Positions 20,059-28,408 of a stretch of 64,000 nt of DNA are shown here, one piece after another. Numbering within the stretch: position 1 is the stretch's first letter; every line of letters begins with the position of its first letter. The position numbers were made by a program, and so were the translations under genes. The DNA is from Clostridium kluyveri DSM 555 (GTDB taxonomy: Bacteria; Bacillota; Clostridia; Clostridiales; Clostridiaceae): NCBI RefSeq assembly GCF_000016505.1, contig NC_009706.1:3534001-3598000 (forward strand), read 5' to 3'. Under the pieces are notes generated by a model. That model was not told the DNA's origin and ran no database searches. It saw only the letters and a list, made by a program, of their open reading frames with translations.

Positions 20059-20176
20059 CAACTTGGTAATTTAGTTAAAATATTAGGAGCGAACAGAAAT
20101 GCTGATCCTTGTAATATATAAAAATCAAGTTCTTTGAGTTTTCAAGAGGATTCTCATCACAGATAGGGGATGTTTT

Positions 20177-20707
20177 GTGATAAAAAAATTGCATAATTAC
20201 TTAATAAATATATCTATGTTTAAATTTATTTTAATTACTTCAATAGTGCCCTGCTTTATATCATACATTATTCTTTTCTTAATAAAAAACTTTATAAGAC
20301 AACTTCCTAATGATATTATTGAAATTAACAATTTATTAATAACAAATGTACCATTTGCTATTAATGGTATTTTGTTTGCGCCATTAATTGAAACATTAAT
20401 ATTTCAGGTTATAATAATAGGTATATTTTTATATTATTCATATTCTAAAACCATACAAATAATTGCAGTAATTGTATCCTCAATATGCTTTGCAATCCCT
20501 CACTTTTTTAATACCAATGATGTGATCTGGGGATTACTTTGGGCAGTACAAGCTGGAGTTAAAGGATTGATTTTTGGATATGCATTTATTGTATATTTTT
20601 TCAAATCAAAAAGAATTGATATAGCTGGTTTTGTAGTATTTTCAGAACATTCAATTAATAATTTGTTAGGTATAGTAATAACTCTTATATTTTACAAATT
20701 ACTTTAA
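20177..20707 (+). CDS. CPBP-family membrane protein, copy 1
   Basis: 176 residues starting with GTG at 20177, with GGGG seven bases upstream. Several membrane helices and the layout of the CPBP (Abi/CAAX protease) family: APLIETLIFQ in place of the EExxxR motif, IPHFFNTND for the second motif and SEHSINNLLG for the third. Both catalytic-site Glu pairs are reduced (one Glu instead of two, and Gln instead of Arg), so protease activity is doubtful. Family members often give self-immunity to bacteriocins or help process peptides; the LanC remnant just upstream supports that idea here. A near-identical copy follows. Confidence 0.75.
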   Translation: MIKKLHNYLINISMFKFILITSIVPCFISYIILFLIKNFIRQLPNDIIEINNLLITNVPFAINGILFAPLIETLIFQVIIIGIFLYYSYSKTIQIIAVIVSSICFAIPHFFNTNDVIWGLLWAVQAGVKGLIFGYAFIVYFFKSKRIDIAGFVVFSEHSINNLLGIVITLIFYKLL

Positions 20708-20715
20708 TATAGGAT

Positions 20716-20853
20716 GACCTAAAGTAGACCCCTTTGTCAAAACAAATTTTTAACATACTTATGTTAGGCTATGATTAAAATATATTTCAGCAAATTCAAA
20801 ATTATAATTTTTCTTCATAATTCTTGGGTCCATTATAAGAGCCCACTTTAGGT
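20716..20853. mobile_element. MITE-like inverted-repeat element between the CPBP copies
   Basis: ACCTAAAGTAGACCC (from 20716) faces GAGCCCACTTTAGGT (to about 20853): nine exact outer pairs (ACCTAAAGT), then imperfect pairing. About 138 bp, no ORF. It looks like an insertion-sequence end pair or a miniature element; no flanking target duplication was verified. Confidence 0.45.
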
Positions 20854-20922
20854 TTCAACAATATAAAAATCAAGTCCTTTGATTTTTCAAGAGGATTCTC
20901 ATGACAGATGGGGGGATGTTTT

Positions 20923-21453
20923 GTGATAAAAAAATTGCATAATTACTTAACAAATATATCTATGCTTAAATTTATTTTAATTACTTCAATAGTACCATAT
21001 TTTATATCGTATATTGCTTTTTTCCTAATAGAATACTTTGTAAAACCGCTTCCTAATGATATTATTAAAATTAATAATTTACTAATAACAAATATATCAT
21101 CTACTATTAACGGTATCTTATTTGCGCCACTGGGTGAAACATTAATATGTCAGGTTATAATAATAGGTATATTCTTATATTATTCATATTCTAAAACCAT
21201 ACAAATAATTGCAGTAATTGTATCCTCAATATGTTTTGGAATCCCTCACTTTTTTAATACCAACGATGTGATCTGGGGATCATTTTGGGCAATACAGGCT
21301 GGAGTTAAAGGACTGATTTGGGGATATGCATTCATTGTATATTTTTTTAAATCAAAAAGAATTGATGTAGCCGGTTTTGTAGTATTTTCAGAACATTCAA
21401 TTAACAATTTGTTAGGTATAGTAATAACTTTTATAATTTATAAATTACTTTAA
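20923..21453 (+). CDS. CPBP-family membrane protein, copy 2
   Basis: Tandem paralogue of the gene at 20177, exactly the same length (176 residues). I start it at the GTG at 20923, the position equivalent to the first copy and with GGGGG seven bases upstream, rather than the ATG at 20908. Motif 1 reads APLGETLICQ, motif 2 IPHFFNTND, motif 3 SEHSINNLL. Differences from copy 1 are concentrated in the first 80 residues, and the membrane core is almost unchanged, so both copies are probably kept for function. Immunity or peptide-processing role inferred from family and the LanC neighbour. Confidence 0.75.
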   Translation: MIKKLHNYLTNISMLKFILITSIVPYFISYIAFFLIEYFVKPLPNDIIKINNLLITNISSTINGILFAPLGETLICQVIIIGIFLYYSYSKTIQIIAVIVSSICFGIPHFFNTNDVIWGSFWAIQAGVKGLIWGYAFIVYFFKSKRIDVAGFVVFSEHSINNLLGIVITFIIYKLL

Positions 21454-21640
21454 TATGGGGTAATATCAGCAGCTTTATCATATACTGAAGAGCATACATA
21501 TACTCTATAAAGAAATTGAGAGTCTAATTTGTCATTTAATTTCAAAGCAGGTTCTTATATTTTAAAAGGATTATTTATAAGCTTTGCTCTATTTTCAACA
21601 TCAGAATGCTTTTCTTCAACTCCAAGTTGAGGTGCTGTAT

Positions 21641-21790
21641 CATATCAAAATAAAGAATAGCAATATTCTGAGCAATAAGGCATATGACACAAAGGAAATA
21701 CGAAATATATCTCATCTAAAGAGGTCCTACACAATTCCTATAACCTATGCAAAAATTAGAATTTATGATCCTTATGCCATATATCAATAA
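21641..21790 (+). pseudogene. IS5-like DDE transposase fragment
   Basis: The residues ILSNKAYDTKEIRN followed by TIPITYAKIRIYDPYAIYQ resemble the 'DKGYDS.eiR ... iPpksN...yD...Yk' segment near the C-terminus of IS5-group DDE transposases. The conserved ERxFxxLK tail is lost at the stop and nothing recognisable precedes it. A degraded insertion-sequence scar, found between the CPBP genes and the truncated MFS gene. Confidence 0.5.
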
Positions 21791-21869
21791 TCCTTTATAG
21801 ATCAGCAGACTTCCCTCTTAAAAATTTTTTGAATGCTAAACTTTCGTTTATGGTTTCAACAATATAAAG

Positions 21870-22850
21870 CTAAACAAACGCTTTCAACTTTCTATATGCA
21901 GCCTTATATACCCAAAAAGCATTTGTCAAAAGTAAACTTCCTGTAACAATAAATACACTGCGAATTCCAAACATTGCTGCTATCTGACCACCCAGTATTG
22001 AACCACTAAAAGTGCCAAGATACTGTGCAGATATACTAAATCCAAATATTCTTCCTATCAAATGCTCCGGGCTAACCTTTCTAACTATTACATTAACTGA
22101 CGGAGTTAACCCTGCAGTTGCTAGTCCTAAAATAAATCTAAGCAGCATAAGCTGCCATGGATTTTTTACAAAAGCTTGAGGTATAGATACAATTCCTGCT
22201 GCAATAAGTGCCATAAGAATAACTTTTCTAGCTCCAATTCTATCTGAAAGTTTTCCAAGTTTAGGTGCAGCTATTATGCTGGCTAATCCTGATGCTGAAA
22301 ATGTAAGCCCTGAAATTAGTGCAACATGTAACGAAGAATGGGCTAGTTCAGTAACATATACCGTTACAATAGGTTCTATAGAATAAAAAGCAAGTTGTAA
22401 AATAAAAGATGTTACAAACATAATTACTATCAAATTATGATTTGGTATTACATTCCACACTTCTTTAATGTTAAGTACCCTTTTTTTTGAAGGTACAAAA
22501 TTCTCTTTAACAAATATAGCTGTAGTTATAAATACAATCATCATAAGAGTTCCAGTTACAAAAAATACACTTTGCAGTTCCAGAATCTCTTCTAGATATC
22601 CTCCAATGGTAGGTCCTATAAGTGACCCCGATATAGAAGCTGTGGAAAGTGTTCCAAGGGCAAATCCCACATGTTTCCTTTCAGTCTGGGTAGCAATTAA
22701 TGTAATACAAGCTGTACTATACCCTGTAATAACCCCCTGAAGCAGCCTTAACACTATAGGTTGATACACATTATGTGAAAATCCCATGCAAAATATTACA
22801 ATTGACAACAATATTAAAAAGTAGTACATTGTAAGTGAGTACTTACTCAT
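21870..22850 (-). CDS. MFS multidrug transporter lacking its N-terminus
   Basis: 326 residues against about 400 for the family. The preserved part begins inside the third membrane helix (YYFLILLSIVIFCMGF), goes on with LRLLQGVITGYSTACITLIATQ (motif C region), and contains the second-half motif GKLSDRIGARKVILMAL. The first two helices, with motif A of the first half, are missing; an in-frame TAA lies directly before the ATG. The break falls at the tetR promoter/operator, so a deletion or rearrangement joined this gene to the divergent tetR operon. Transport activity is doubtful; it is perhaps a pseudogene in the making. Confidence 0.75.
   Translation of the reverse strand: MSKYSLTMYYFLILLSIVIFCMGFSHNVYQPIVLRLLQGVITGYSTACITLIATQTERKHVGFALGTLSTASISGSLIGPTIGGYLEEILELQSVFFVTGTLMMIVFITTAIFVKENFVPSKKRVLNIKEVWNVIPNHNLIVIMFVTSFILQLAFYSIEPIVTVYVTELAHSSLHVALISGLTFSASGLASIIAAPKLGKLSDRIGARKVILMALIAAGIVSIPQAFVKNPWQLMLLRFILGLATAGLTPSVNVIVRKVSPEHLIGRIFGFSISAQYLGTFSGSILGGQIAAMFGIRSVFIVTGSLLLTNAFWVYKAAYRKLKAFV
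22802..22847 (+). promoter_or_regulatory. tetR operon promoter with TetR-type operator
   Basis: TTGACA (22802-22807), 17 bases, TACATT (22825-22830), then the near-perfect 14-bp dyad AGTGAGTACTTACT (22834-22847, one mismatched pair) around the transcription start. This is the usual place for an autoregulating TetR repressor. The dyad overlaps the first codons of the divergent truncated MFS gene. Confidence 0.75.
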
Positions 22851-22871
22851 TTATTTACACGGAGGTATAAT

Positions 22872-23549
22872 ATGAATTTCTCAGATGAAAATTATGAAAA
22901 ACTTTTTGAAAATTTTTTAAATGATAATAATTTGAGTGATAAAGAGTTCACAGAAAGACAATGGCAAATTCTCAATGCTGCTATTAAAGTATTTTCTCAA
23001 AATGGCTATGGAAACAGCAGAACCAGTGAGATTGCAAAAGAGGCATCTGTAGCTGAAGGAACAATATTTAGATATTACAAGACAAAAAAAGATCTGCTTA
23101 TGGGACTTATAATTCCCTTTGCCACAAAATTCATGAAACCACTTGTGCTGGAATCTGCAATAAAAATAATGGAAAGCAGTGAGGATAAACCCATAGATGA
23201 AGTTTTAAAAGAACTTATGGCAGATAGAATAAAACTTGTTAAAAAAAATCTTCCACTTATTAAAACTGTTCTAGTGGAGGCATCCTATCATCCGGAACTT
23301 TTAACTGTACTTAAAGAACAAATAATATCTAAAGCTTTTCCTGTAACTGAAAAATTTATAAATGAGCATATGGATAAAAATGAATTGCGTAATATTGAAC
23401 CCTACTCTATATTGAGAAGCACAGTAAGCATTATAGGAGGTTACATATTTTTAAGCAGTATTTTTCCTGAATATTTTGCAGGAGAAGGAGACAAGAAAGA
23501 AATCGGTAAATTAACGGATATTTTACTCAATGGTATTAGACAAAAATAA
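22872..23549 (+). CDS. TetR/AcrR family transcriptional regulator
   Basis: 225 residues. The N-terminal helix-turn-helix is clear: RQWQILNAAIKVFSQNGYGNSRTSEIAKEASVAEGTIFRYYKTKKDLL (residues ~24-71). The C-terminal ligand domain is helical and not assignable. GGAGG precedes the ATG. First gene of a four-gene plus-strand operon (tetR, HlyD-like, ABC ATPase, ABC permease) with short gaps of 18, 12 and -4 bases, so it most likely represses its own export operon until an inducing compound binds. Confidence 0.93.
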   Translation: MNFSDENYEKLFENFLNDNNLSDKEFTERQWQILNAAIKVFSQNGYGNSRTSEIAKEASVAEGTIFRYYKTKKDLLMGLIIPFATKFMKPLVLESAIKIMESSEDKPIDEVLKELMADRIKLVKKNLPLIKTVLVEASYHPELLTVLKEQIISKAFPVTEKFINEHMDKNELRNIEPYSILRSTVSIIGGYIFLSSIFPEYFAGEGDKKEIGKLTDILLNGIRQK

Positions 23550-23567
23550 AAAAGAGGAGGAAGATCC

Positions 23568-24686
23568 ATGAAAAATAAACTAAAAAATATGAAACCAGTT
23601 ATTATTTTTACTGTAATTTTAATAGGTCTATCTATATTTTTTGTTATTAAAAATACTATGGATAAAAGCTCCAATGAATTTCAGTTTTCAGGTACTGTAG
23701 AAGCAGATGAATTAAATGCCAGCAGTGAACTATCAGGAAAAATAAAGGATATCAAAGTGGAAGAAGGTACTAAAGTTAAATCCGGAGATATAATAGCAGT
23801 ACTGGATTCAGATGAAAATACAATTAATGTGAATCAGGCTAATATTTCACTTCAAAACGCAGAAAATGAACTGGGGAAAATCAATGACGGCACCAGAATT
23901 GAAGAGATAAATGCACAAAAAGAACTGGTAAAACAAAGTGAATCTCTGGTAACACAAGGGGAAGCTGCCCTTGAAACTTCCCAGAATAATCTTAATAGCG
24001 CCCAAACTAATTATGATTATAAGAAAAAAATATATGATGACCATTTAACTCTTAATGAAAAAGGATATGAATCCAATGAAAATTTAGATAAATACAAAAA
24101 TGATTTGGATAATGCCCAAACAGCCCTAAATAATACAAAAAGTGCCCTATCGTCTGCAAATGCCCAGCTTGAAAGCTATAAAGCCCAACTGGCAGCTGCT
24201 ACTGATAAACTTGATCTTTTAGTTAATAGTGCTACAGCCAGAGATGAAGCCACAGCCAAGTATGGCATTGATCAAGCCCAGCAGAATATAGCACTATCTA
24301 AAATTGCTCTGGAAAAAAGTAATATAAAAGCTTCATCAGATGGAATTGTGGAAACAGTTAATTTTAAAAAAGGAGAATATGTATCTTTAGGTTCCCCAAT
24401 CATTACCCTTCTTGACAGCAATAATATGTATATAAAAATATATGTTCCTGAAAAAATACTTCCATATGTAAAACTTAACAAAGAAGTTACTATGAAAAGT
24501 GACTTTATAAAAGATAAAGTTATAAAGGGAAAAGTATGCTATATATCCAAAGAAGCAGAATTTACACCTATGAATATCGTAACCAAAGAAGATAGAATGA
24601 AACTTGTATATGAAGTAAAAATAAAAATATCAGATAATCTTGAGACTGTGAAATCAGGCATGCTTTTAGATGTTACTCTGAAATAA
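23568..24686 (+). CDS. HlyD/MFP-family periplasmic-adaptor-type efflux subunit
   Basis: 372 residues: one N-terminal membrane anchor (VIIFTVILIGLSIFFVI), then a biotinyl/lipoyl-like half (VEADELNASSELSGKIKDIKVEEGTKVKSGDIIAVLD), a long coiled-coil hairpin (residues ~85-225, Ala/Gln/Asn-rich), the second lipoyl half (IKASSDGIVETVNFKKGEYVSLGSPIITLLD) and a beta-barrel. Membrane-fusion proteins in Gram-positives link ABC exporters to the outside of the membrane. With the downstream ATPase and permease it forms a YbhFGSR-like drug or lipid exporter under TetR control. Confidence 0.92.
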   Translation: MKNKLKNMKPVIIFTVILIGLSIFFVIKNTMDKSSNEFQFSGTVEADELNASSELSGKIKDIKVEEGTKVKSGDIIAVLDSDENTINVNQANISLQNAENELGKINDGTRIEEINAQKELVKQSESLVTQGEAALETSQNNLNSAQTNYDYKKKIYDDHLTLNEKGYESNENLDKYKNDLDNAQTALNNTKSALSSANAQLESYKAQLAAATDKLDLLVNSATARDEATAKYGIDQAQQNIALSKIALEKSNIKASSDGIVETVNFKKGEYVSLGSPIITLLDSNNMYIKIYVPEKILPYVKLNKEVTMKSDFIKDKVIKGKVCYISKEAEFTPMNIVTKEDRMKLVYEVKIKISDNLETVKSGMLLDVTLK

Positions 24687-24698
24687 AGGAGAATTACT

Positions 24699-25496
24699 AT
24701 GGATTATGCAATTTCTATCAGCAATCTTACAAAAAAATTTGGAAATTTTACAGCTGTGGATAATCTGTCTTTTTCTATTCCAAAGGGAAAAATATTTGGT
24801 CTTTTAGGGCCAAATGGTTCTGGAAAATCCACAACTATAAGGATGATATGCGGGGTTTTAAAACCTACTTCAGGGGAAGGTTCAGTTTTAGGATATGATC
24901 TTATTAAAGATTCTGAAAAGATAAAACAAAATATAGGATATATGTCTCAAAAGTTCAGCCTTTATGAAGATCTTACTGTAGAGGAAAACTTAGATTTTTA
25001 TGGGAATATATATATGATCCCCAGAGAAAAACTCGATATAAGAAAAAAAGAACTTATCCACATGGCAAATCTCACAGGAAAAGAAAAAAATCTGGCAAAA
25101 ACACTCTCCGGGGGATGGAAACAGAGACTGGCACTTGGATGCTCTTTAATACATAATCCAAGCCTCCTGATTTTAGATGAACCTACTGCAGGAGTGGACC
25201 CGGTTTCAAGAAGAGAATTCTGGTATACAATAAGTAATCTGGTATCAGATGGAATCACCGTACTAGTAACTACCCATTACATGGATGAAGCCTCTATTTG
25301 CGATATAATAGGTTTTATATTTAACAGCAGACTTATAACCATAGATACCCCTGAAAATTTATACAAAAAAAATAATATAGAAAACTTAGAGGATATATTT
25401 ATTAAATACGTTAAAGAACTTTCAAATAGAGAAATAGTGTCCTCCTTTACCCAATTGAAACAAATAAAAAATGAAAAAGGAGGGCATAAAAATTGA
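24699..25496 (+). CDS. ABC transporter ATP-binding protein
   Basis: 265 residues. Walker A GPNGSGKST, Q-loop MSQKFSLYEDLTVEENL, signature LSGGWKQRLALG (Q-to-W variant of SGGQ, common in this YbhF-like group), Walker B LLILDEPTAGVDP and the H-loop TTHYMDEA. It powers the permease encoded next; the stop codon overlaps the TTG start of that gene by four bases (TTGA), so translation is coupled. Confidence 0.95.
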   Translation: MDYAISISNLTKKFGNFTAVDNLSFSIPKGKIFGLLGPNGSGKSTTIRMICGVLKPTSGEGSVLGYDLIKDSEKIKQNIGYMSQKFSLYEDLTVEENLDFYGNIYMIPREKLDIRKKELIHMANLTGKEKNLAKTLSGGWKQRLALGCSLIHNPSLLILDEPTAGVDPVSRREFWYTISNLVSDGITVLVTTHYMDEASICDIIGFIFNSRLITIDTPENLYKKNNIENLEDIFIKYVKELSNREIVSSFTQLKQIKNEKGGHKN

Positions 25497-26626
25497 AACT
25501 CAAAAGACTAATCACAGTTACAAAAAAGGAATTTATCCATATAAAAAGAGATAAGCCAAGCCTTATTATAGCTCTTATAATGCCAATAATGATGCTGCTT
25601 TTATTTGGATTTGCAGCAAATACAGATGTAAATAATGTAAATCTCATAATATATGACGGCAGCAAAACTTTAGAAAGCAGGCAACTTGTAAATGCATTTA
25701 TAAATTCATACTATTTCAAGCTCTATGGTTCCGCAGATTCATACAATGAGGTGGAAAAATATATTGACATGGGAAAAGTAAAAGTAGGAATTGTAATACC
25801 CCCTGACTATTCCAAGAAATTAAATAGAAATGAAACAGCCAGTGTTCAAGTGTTGGTAGATGGCTCTGACCCCACTATAGCAAGAACTGCCATGTCATAT
25901 TCCATACTTATAGGAAATAACTATTCCACTAAAATGAAGAAAGTAGAGTTTAAAAAATCTGCAAGTAATATACCAACAAGCGCAGGAATAAATATAAGAC
26001 CTCTACTACTTTATAACCCTACCCTGGAAAGCAGTAAATTCAATGTACCTGGTGTTATGGGACTAATTCTTCAAAACATTACTGTTATATTAACTTCCTT
26101 TGCAATGGTACGTGAACGGGAAAAAGGTACTATTGAACAGCTTATTATGACACCTATTACTCCCTTTGAACTCATAATGGGGAAATTGGTGCCATACACA
26201 ATAATTGGCTTTTTAAATATGGTGACTGTATTGATTTTAGGTAATTTACTGTTTGGCATAGTCATAAAAGGAAGTGTGACACTATTTATGATACTTGGAA
26301 CCTTATTTTTAATATGTTCTCTAGCCATAGGTATGTTTATTTCCACTGTTGCCAAAACTCAACTACAGGCAATGCAGGCTTCTTTGGCACTTTTACTTCC
26401 CAGCGTACTGCTGTCAGGGTTTATGTTTCCAAGAGAAGCTATGCCCAAGATAATCTATCTCATAAGCTGTGTTCTGCCACTAACTTATTTTCTTCAAATT
26501 TTAAGGGCTATAATAGTAAAAGGAGTAAATTTGTCATATATTATAGGTCCCATATTATCTTTAAGTCTGTTAATCATTATCATTATAGGTTTAACAGTGA
26601 TTAAATTCAATAAGACATTGGAATAA
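25493..26626 (+). CDS. ABC-2 type permease (YbhR/YhhJ-like)
   Basis: 377 residues. An N-terminal anchor helix (KPSLIIALIMPIMMLLLFGFA) is followed by an external domain of about 140 residues and five C-terminal membrane helices with the family motif REREKGTIEQLIMTPITPFELIMGKLVPY. It starts with TTG, nine bases after an AAGGAGG that lies inside the end of the ATPase gene. Together with the HlyD-like and ATPase subunits it makes an exporter; substrate unknown. Terminated by the hairpin at 26691-26745. Confidence 0.93.
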   Translation: MKLKRLITVTKKEFIHIKRDKPSLIIALIMPIMMLLLFGFAANTDVNNVNLIIYDGSKTLESRQLVNAFINSYYFKLYGSADSYNEVEKYIDMGKVKVGIVIPPDYSKKLNRNETASVQVLVDGSDPTIARTAMSYSILIGNNYSTKMKKVEFKKSASNIPTSAGINIRPLLLYNPTLESSKFNVPGVMGLILQNITVILTSFAMVREREKGTIEQLIMTPITPFELIMGKLVPYTIIGFLNMVTVLILGNLLFGIVIKGSVTLFMILGTLFLICSLAIGMFISTVAKTQLQAMQASLALLLPSVLLSGFMFPREAMPKIIYLISCVLPLTYFLQILRAIIVKGVNLSYIIGPILSLSLLIIIIIGLTVIKFNKTLE

Positions 26627-26690
26627 TATTACATCATTTTTATATTCTTCAAAGTTATGATACTCATATTGCTGCATTCCTTTAAAATTG

Positions 26691-26745
26691 TTCTAAGATT
26701 CAGATAAAAACCATTCTCTATAGCAAACTTACCTGAATCCTAGAA
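26691..26745. terminator. convergent terminator
   Basis: TTCTAAGATTCAG (26691-26703) pairs with CTGAATCCTAGAA (26733-26745), 13 pairs with one wobble or mismatch and a 29-base loop. It lies between the plus-strand export operon and the minus-strand KAS III-like gene, which converge here. Confidence 0.65.
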
Positions 26746-26768
26746 GAATTTAATAAATTTATATATTT

Positions 26769-27755
26769 TTAATATTTGTAAAGCATAACTATACTTTGAG
26801 AACCGCTGCCAATAGTCCAGAACACTACATAATCTCCTCTTTTAACCTTTCCTTGTTCTATAGCTTCATATAATGCTATAAAGGGACTGCTTGTACTAGT
26901 ATATCCATATCTGTCCCCTACATAGACACTCTTGTCTTCATCTATATTCATAAGCTCTCTTATATGTTCTATATTTGAAAATGCAAACTGTGAAAAACAA
27001 AACATACTGATATCTTCTTGAGTTAATCCTTTTTTCTTTAACATTCTAGTCATAATTTCAGCTGCAGGGTAAACGCAAGCTCCTCCATCAAAGGGAAGCC
27101 ATTTGAAAGAAAACTCATCTACATTTTTTGATTTAAAAAAACTGGAAAATCCATTCCGTGGACACATAATATTTTCACTTTCTTCTGTATTTATATAATA
27201 CTCCTCATCAAGTATTCCACAATTCTCATTTACTTTTTCTAGAACTATCGCACAAGCAGCATGTCCATAATTGCCATAACAAAGTTCATTATTAGGATCA
27301 ATCAAGGAATGCATATCATCACAACCCACAATCAAGGCCTTTTTTGCTCTATTTGAGGATATTAAATAATTTGATGCAAGCTCTAGGGCAACCGTCATAC
27401 CAGCACAATTGGCATTCATATCAAAACACATTACATTTCTTCCTGCATTTAACTCTTTATGTAATAAAATTGACATTGAAGGTGCAATATATTCCGATAA
27501 TATAGAAGAACATATTATCATATCTATGTCATTACCGGTCAAGTCCGCCTTCACTAGTACAGATTTGGATACTTTTAAAGCTGAAGATAAGGTTGTTTCA
27601 TCATCATCAAACATAAATCTTTTATCTCTACCCATTATATCCTCTAACAAATGATTTACATGCTTACCTTGCTTCTCAAAGTGCTTTAAATAAAAGTCAT
27701 TTGAAACAACTTTAGAACCATGACAGATATCAATACAACTCAATTTTACACCCAT
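26769..27755 (-). CDS. KAS III (FabH)-like acyl-transfer enzyme with altered active site
   Basis: 328 residues with the thiolase-like fold of 3-oxoacyl-ACP synthase III. The nucleophile motif is DMNANCAGMTVALELA (Cys117), and the tail WTIGSGSQSIVMLY matches the family's glycine-rich end. However, the FabH catalytic His (in PHQAN) corresponds to FCFSQFAFSN (Ser about 255) and the catalytic Asn (in GNTSAAS) to GYTSTSS (Tyr about 285). It may therefore do plain acyl transfer or hydrolysis rather than decarboxylative condensation (inference). AAGGAGGG precedes the ATG. It follows the STAS-like gene by 69 bases, in the operon governed by the GEMM-I riboswitch at 28311-28391, so it belongs to a cyclic-dinucleotide regulon and not to the fatty-acid synthesis cluster. 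Confidence 0.85.
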   Translation of the reverse strand: MGVKLSCIDICHGSKVVSNDFYLKHFEKQGKHVNHLLEDIMGRDKRFMFDDDETTLSSALKVSKSVLVKADLTGNDIDMIICSSILSEYIAPSMSILLHKELNAGRNVMCFDMNANCAGMTVALELASNYLISSNRAKKALIVGCDDMHSLIDPNNELCYGNYGHAACAIVLEKVNENCGILDEEYYINTEESENIMCPRNGFSSFFKSKNVDEFSFKWLPFDGGACVYPAAEIMTRMLKKKGLTQEDISMFCFSQFAFSNIEHIRELMNIDEDKSVYVGDRYGYTSTSSPFIALYEAIEQGKVKRGDYVVFWTIGSGSQSIVMLYKY

Positions 27756-27824
27756 ATTAGCCCTCCTTAAATAACAAAAATATATAAGTTTATAAAATTC
27801 ACCCTGTATTTTCTCTACACATTA

Positions 27825-28157
27825 TTACATTATTTTTGCATCAAGTCCTGCATTTCTAGCTATTCTTGTGAACTGCATCTTTAGAGTTGCATTATTGCCC
27901 GCATTTATAATAACTTTGTTGAAATTTAAATCCTTATACATTTTAAAGCAGCCTTCCAGCATTGGCACCATATCTCGGGTAGAAACCTTTAATTCTTTGC
28001 AATCAAAAGATAATGTATACTCCGAAGGTTGTATAGCAGATGCTGTTTTTTGGAATTCCTCTATGAAGCTTTTAGCATCTTTCTCTTCATACATACCCCA
28101 TACTTTTACACCCAATTCTTTTTTTCCCTTGTCCAAATTAATTTCATGTTTTTTCAT
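27825..28157 (-). CDS. small STAS-like protein, first gene of the riboswitch operon
   Basis: 110 residues, soluble. The pattern of strand, helix, strand (GVKVWGMYEEKDAKSFIEEFQKTASAI ... YTLSFDCKELKVSTRDMVPMLEGCFKMYKDL ... NKVIINAGN) resembles STAS/SpoIIAA-like folds. The segment DCKELKVSTRD matches DTRELKVSTQD in the protein at 43738-44106, so the two are paralogues. The Ser/Thr after KV would sit where SpoIIAA is phosphorylated, which is suggestive only. The gene starts about 85 bases after the riboswitch terminator and is followed by the KAS III-like gene; it may be a partner or regulator of that enzyme. Family not named with certainty. Confidence 0.65.
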   Translation of the reverse strand: MKKHEINLDKGKKELGVKVWGMYEEKDAKSFIEEFQKTASAIQPSEYTLSFDCKELKVSTRDMVPMLEGCFKMYKDLNFNKVIINAGNNATLKMQFTRIARNAGLDAKIM

Positions 28158-28242
28158 AATTTAATACACCTGTCCTTTCATTTATTTAAATCTATTATTA
28201 TAATATATTAATAATAATTATCATCCTGAACAAAAATTAAAA

Positions 28243-28265
28243 GGTGCCTATATATCATAGGCACC
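28243..28265 (-). terminator. riboswitch expression-platform terminator
   Basis: GGTGCCTAT (28243-28251) and ATAGGCACC (28257-28265) form a perfect 9-bp stem with a 5-base loop. Read on the minus strand it is followed by TTTTAATTTTTG. It lies 45 bases past the aptamer and before the STAS-like gene. Confidence 0.85.
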
Positions 28266-28310
28266 AAAAAAAGTATAAATACACATATTAAAGTCTTATA
28301 ATTATAATTT

Positions 28311-28391
28311 TGGCAACCTGGCAATCATAGAAAAATAACTTTTCTTTAGACCCATAGCTTTGCGACCTTATTTTTCAATAAGTGTGCTATT
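28311..28391 (-). ncRNA. GEMM-I (cyclic-dinucleotide class I) riboswitch
   Basis: Minus-strand motifs in order: AGCACACTTATT, a GAAA tetraloop closing CTTATT/AATAAG, GGTCGCAAAGC, TATGGGTCTAAAG, a second hairpin, then ATGATTGCCAGGTTGCC. These match the RF01051 layout (GGCAAACC, GAAA loop, gACGCAAAGC, GGuCUAA, GCCAGGUUGCC). Hand alignment with the Vc2 aptamer puts G21-C91, C22-G90 and A23-U89 in place, and gives A instead of G at position 20, the base that contacts one guanine of c-di-GMP; an A here is known to favour 3',3'-cGAMP binding. Pairing 24-88 is mismatched. Own promoter upstream, terminator downstream. Confidence 0.9.
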
Positions 28392-28408
28392 ATCAATATA
28401 TATTCATA

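Larger units (their letters stand above)
20118..21453 (+). repeat. tandem duplication of a ~745-bp unit
   Basis: The stretch from TATAAAAATCAAGTTCTTTG (about 20118) through the first CPBP gene recurs, with scattered substitutions, from about 20863 through the second one, including the leader with TTTTCAAGAGGATTCTCAT. The two copies have diverged in both coding and non-coding positions, so the duplication is not recent. The only extra material is the 138-bp inverted-repeat element between them. Confidence 0.85.
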
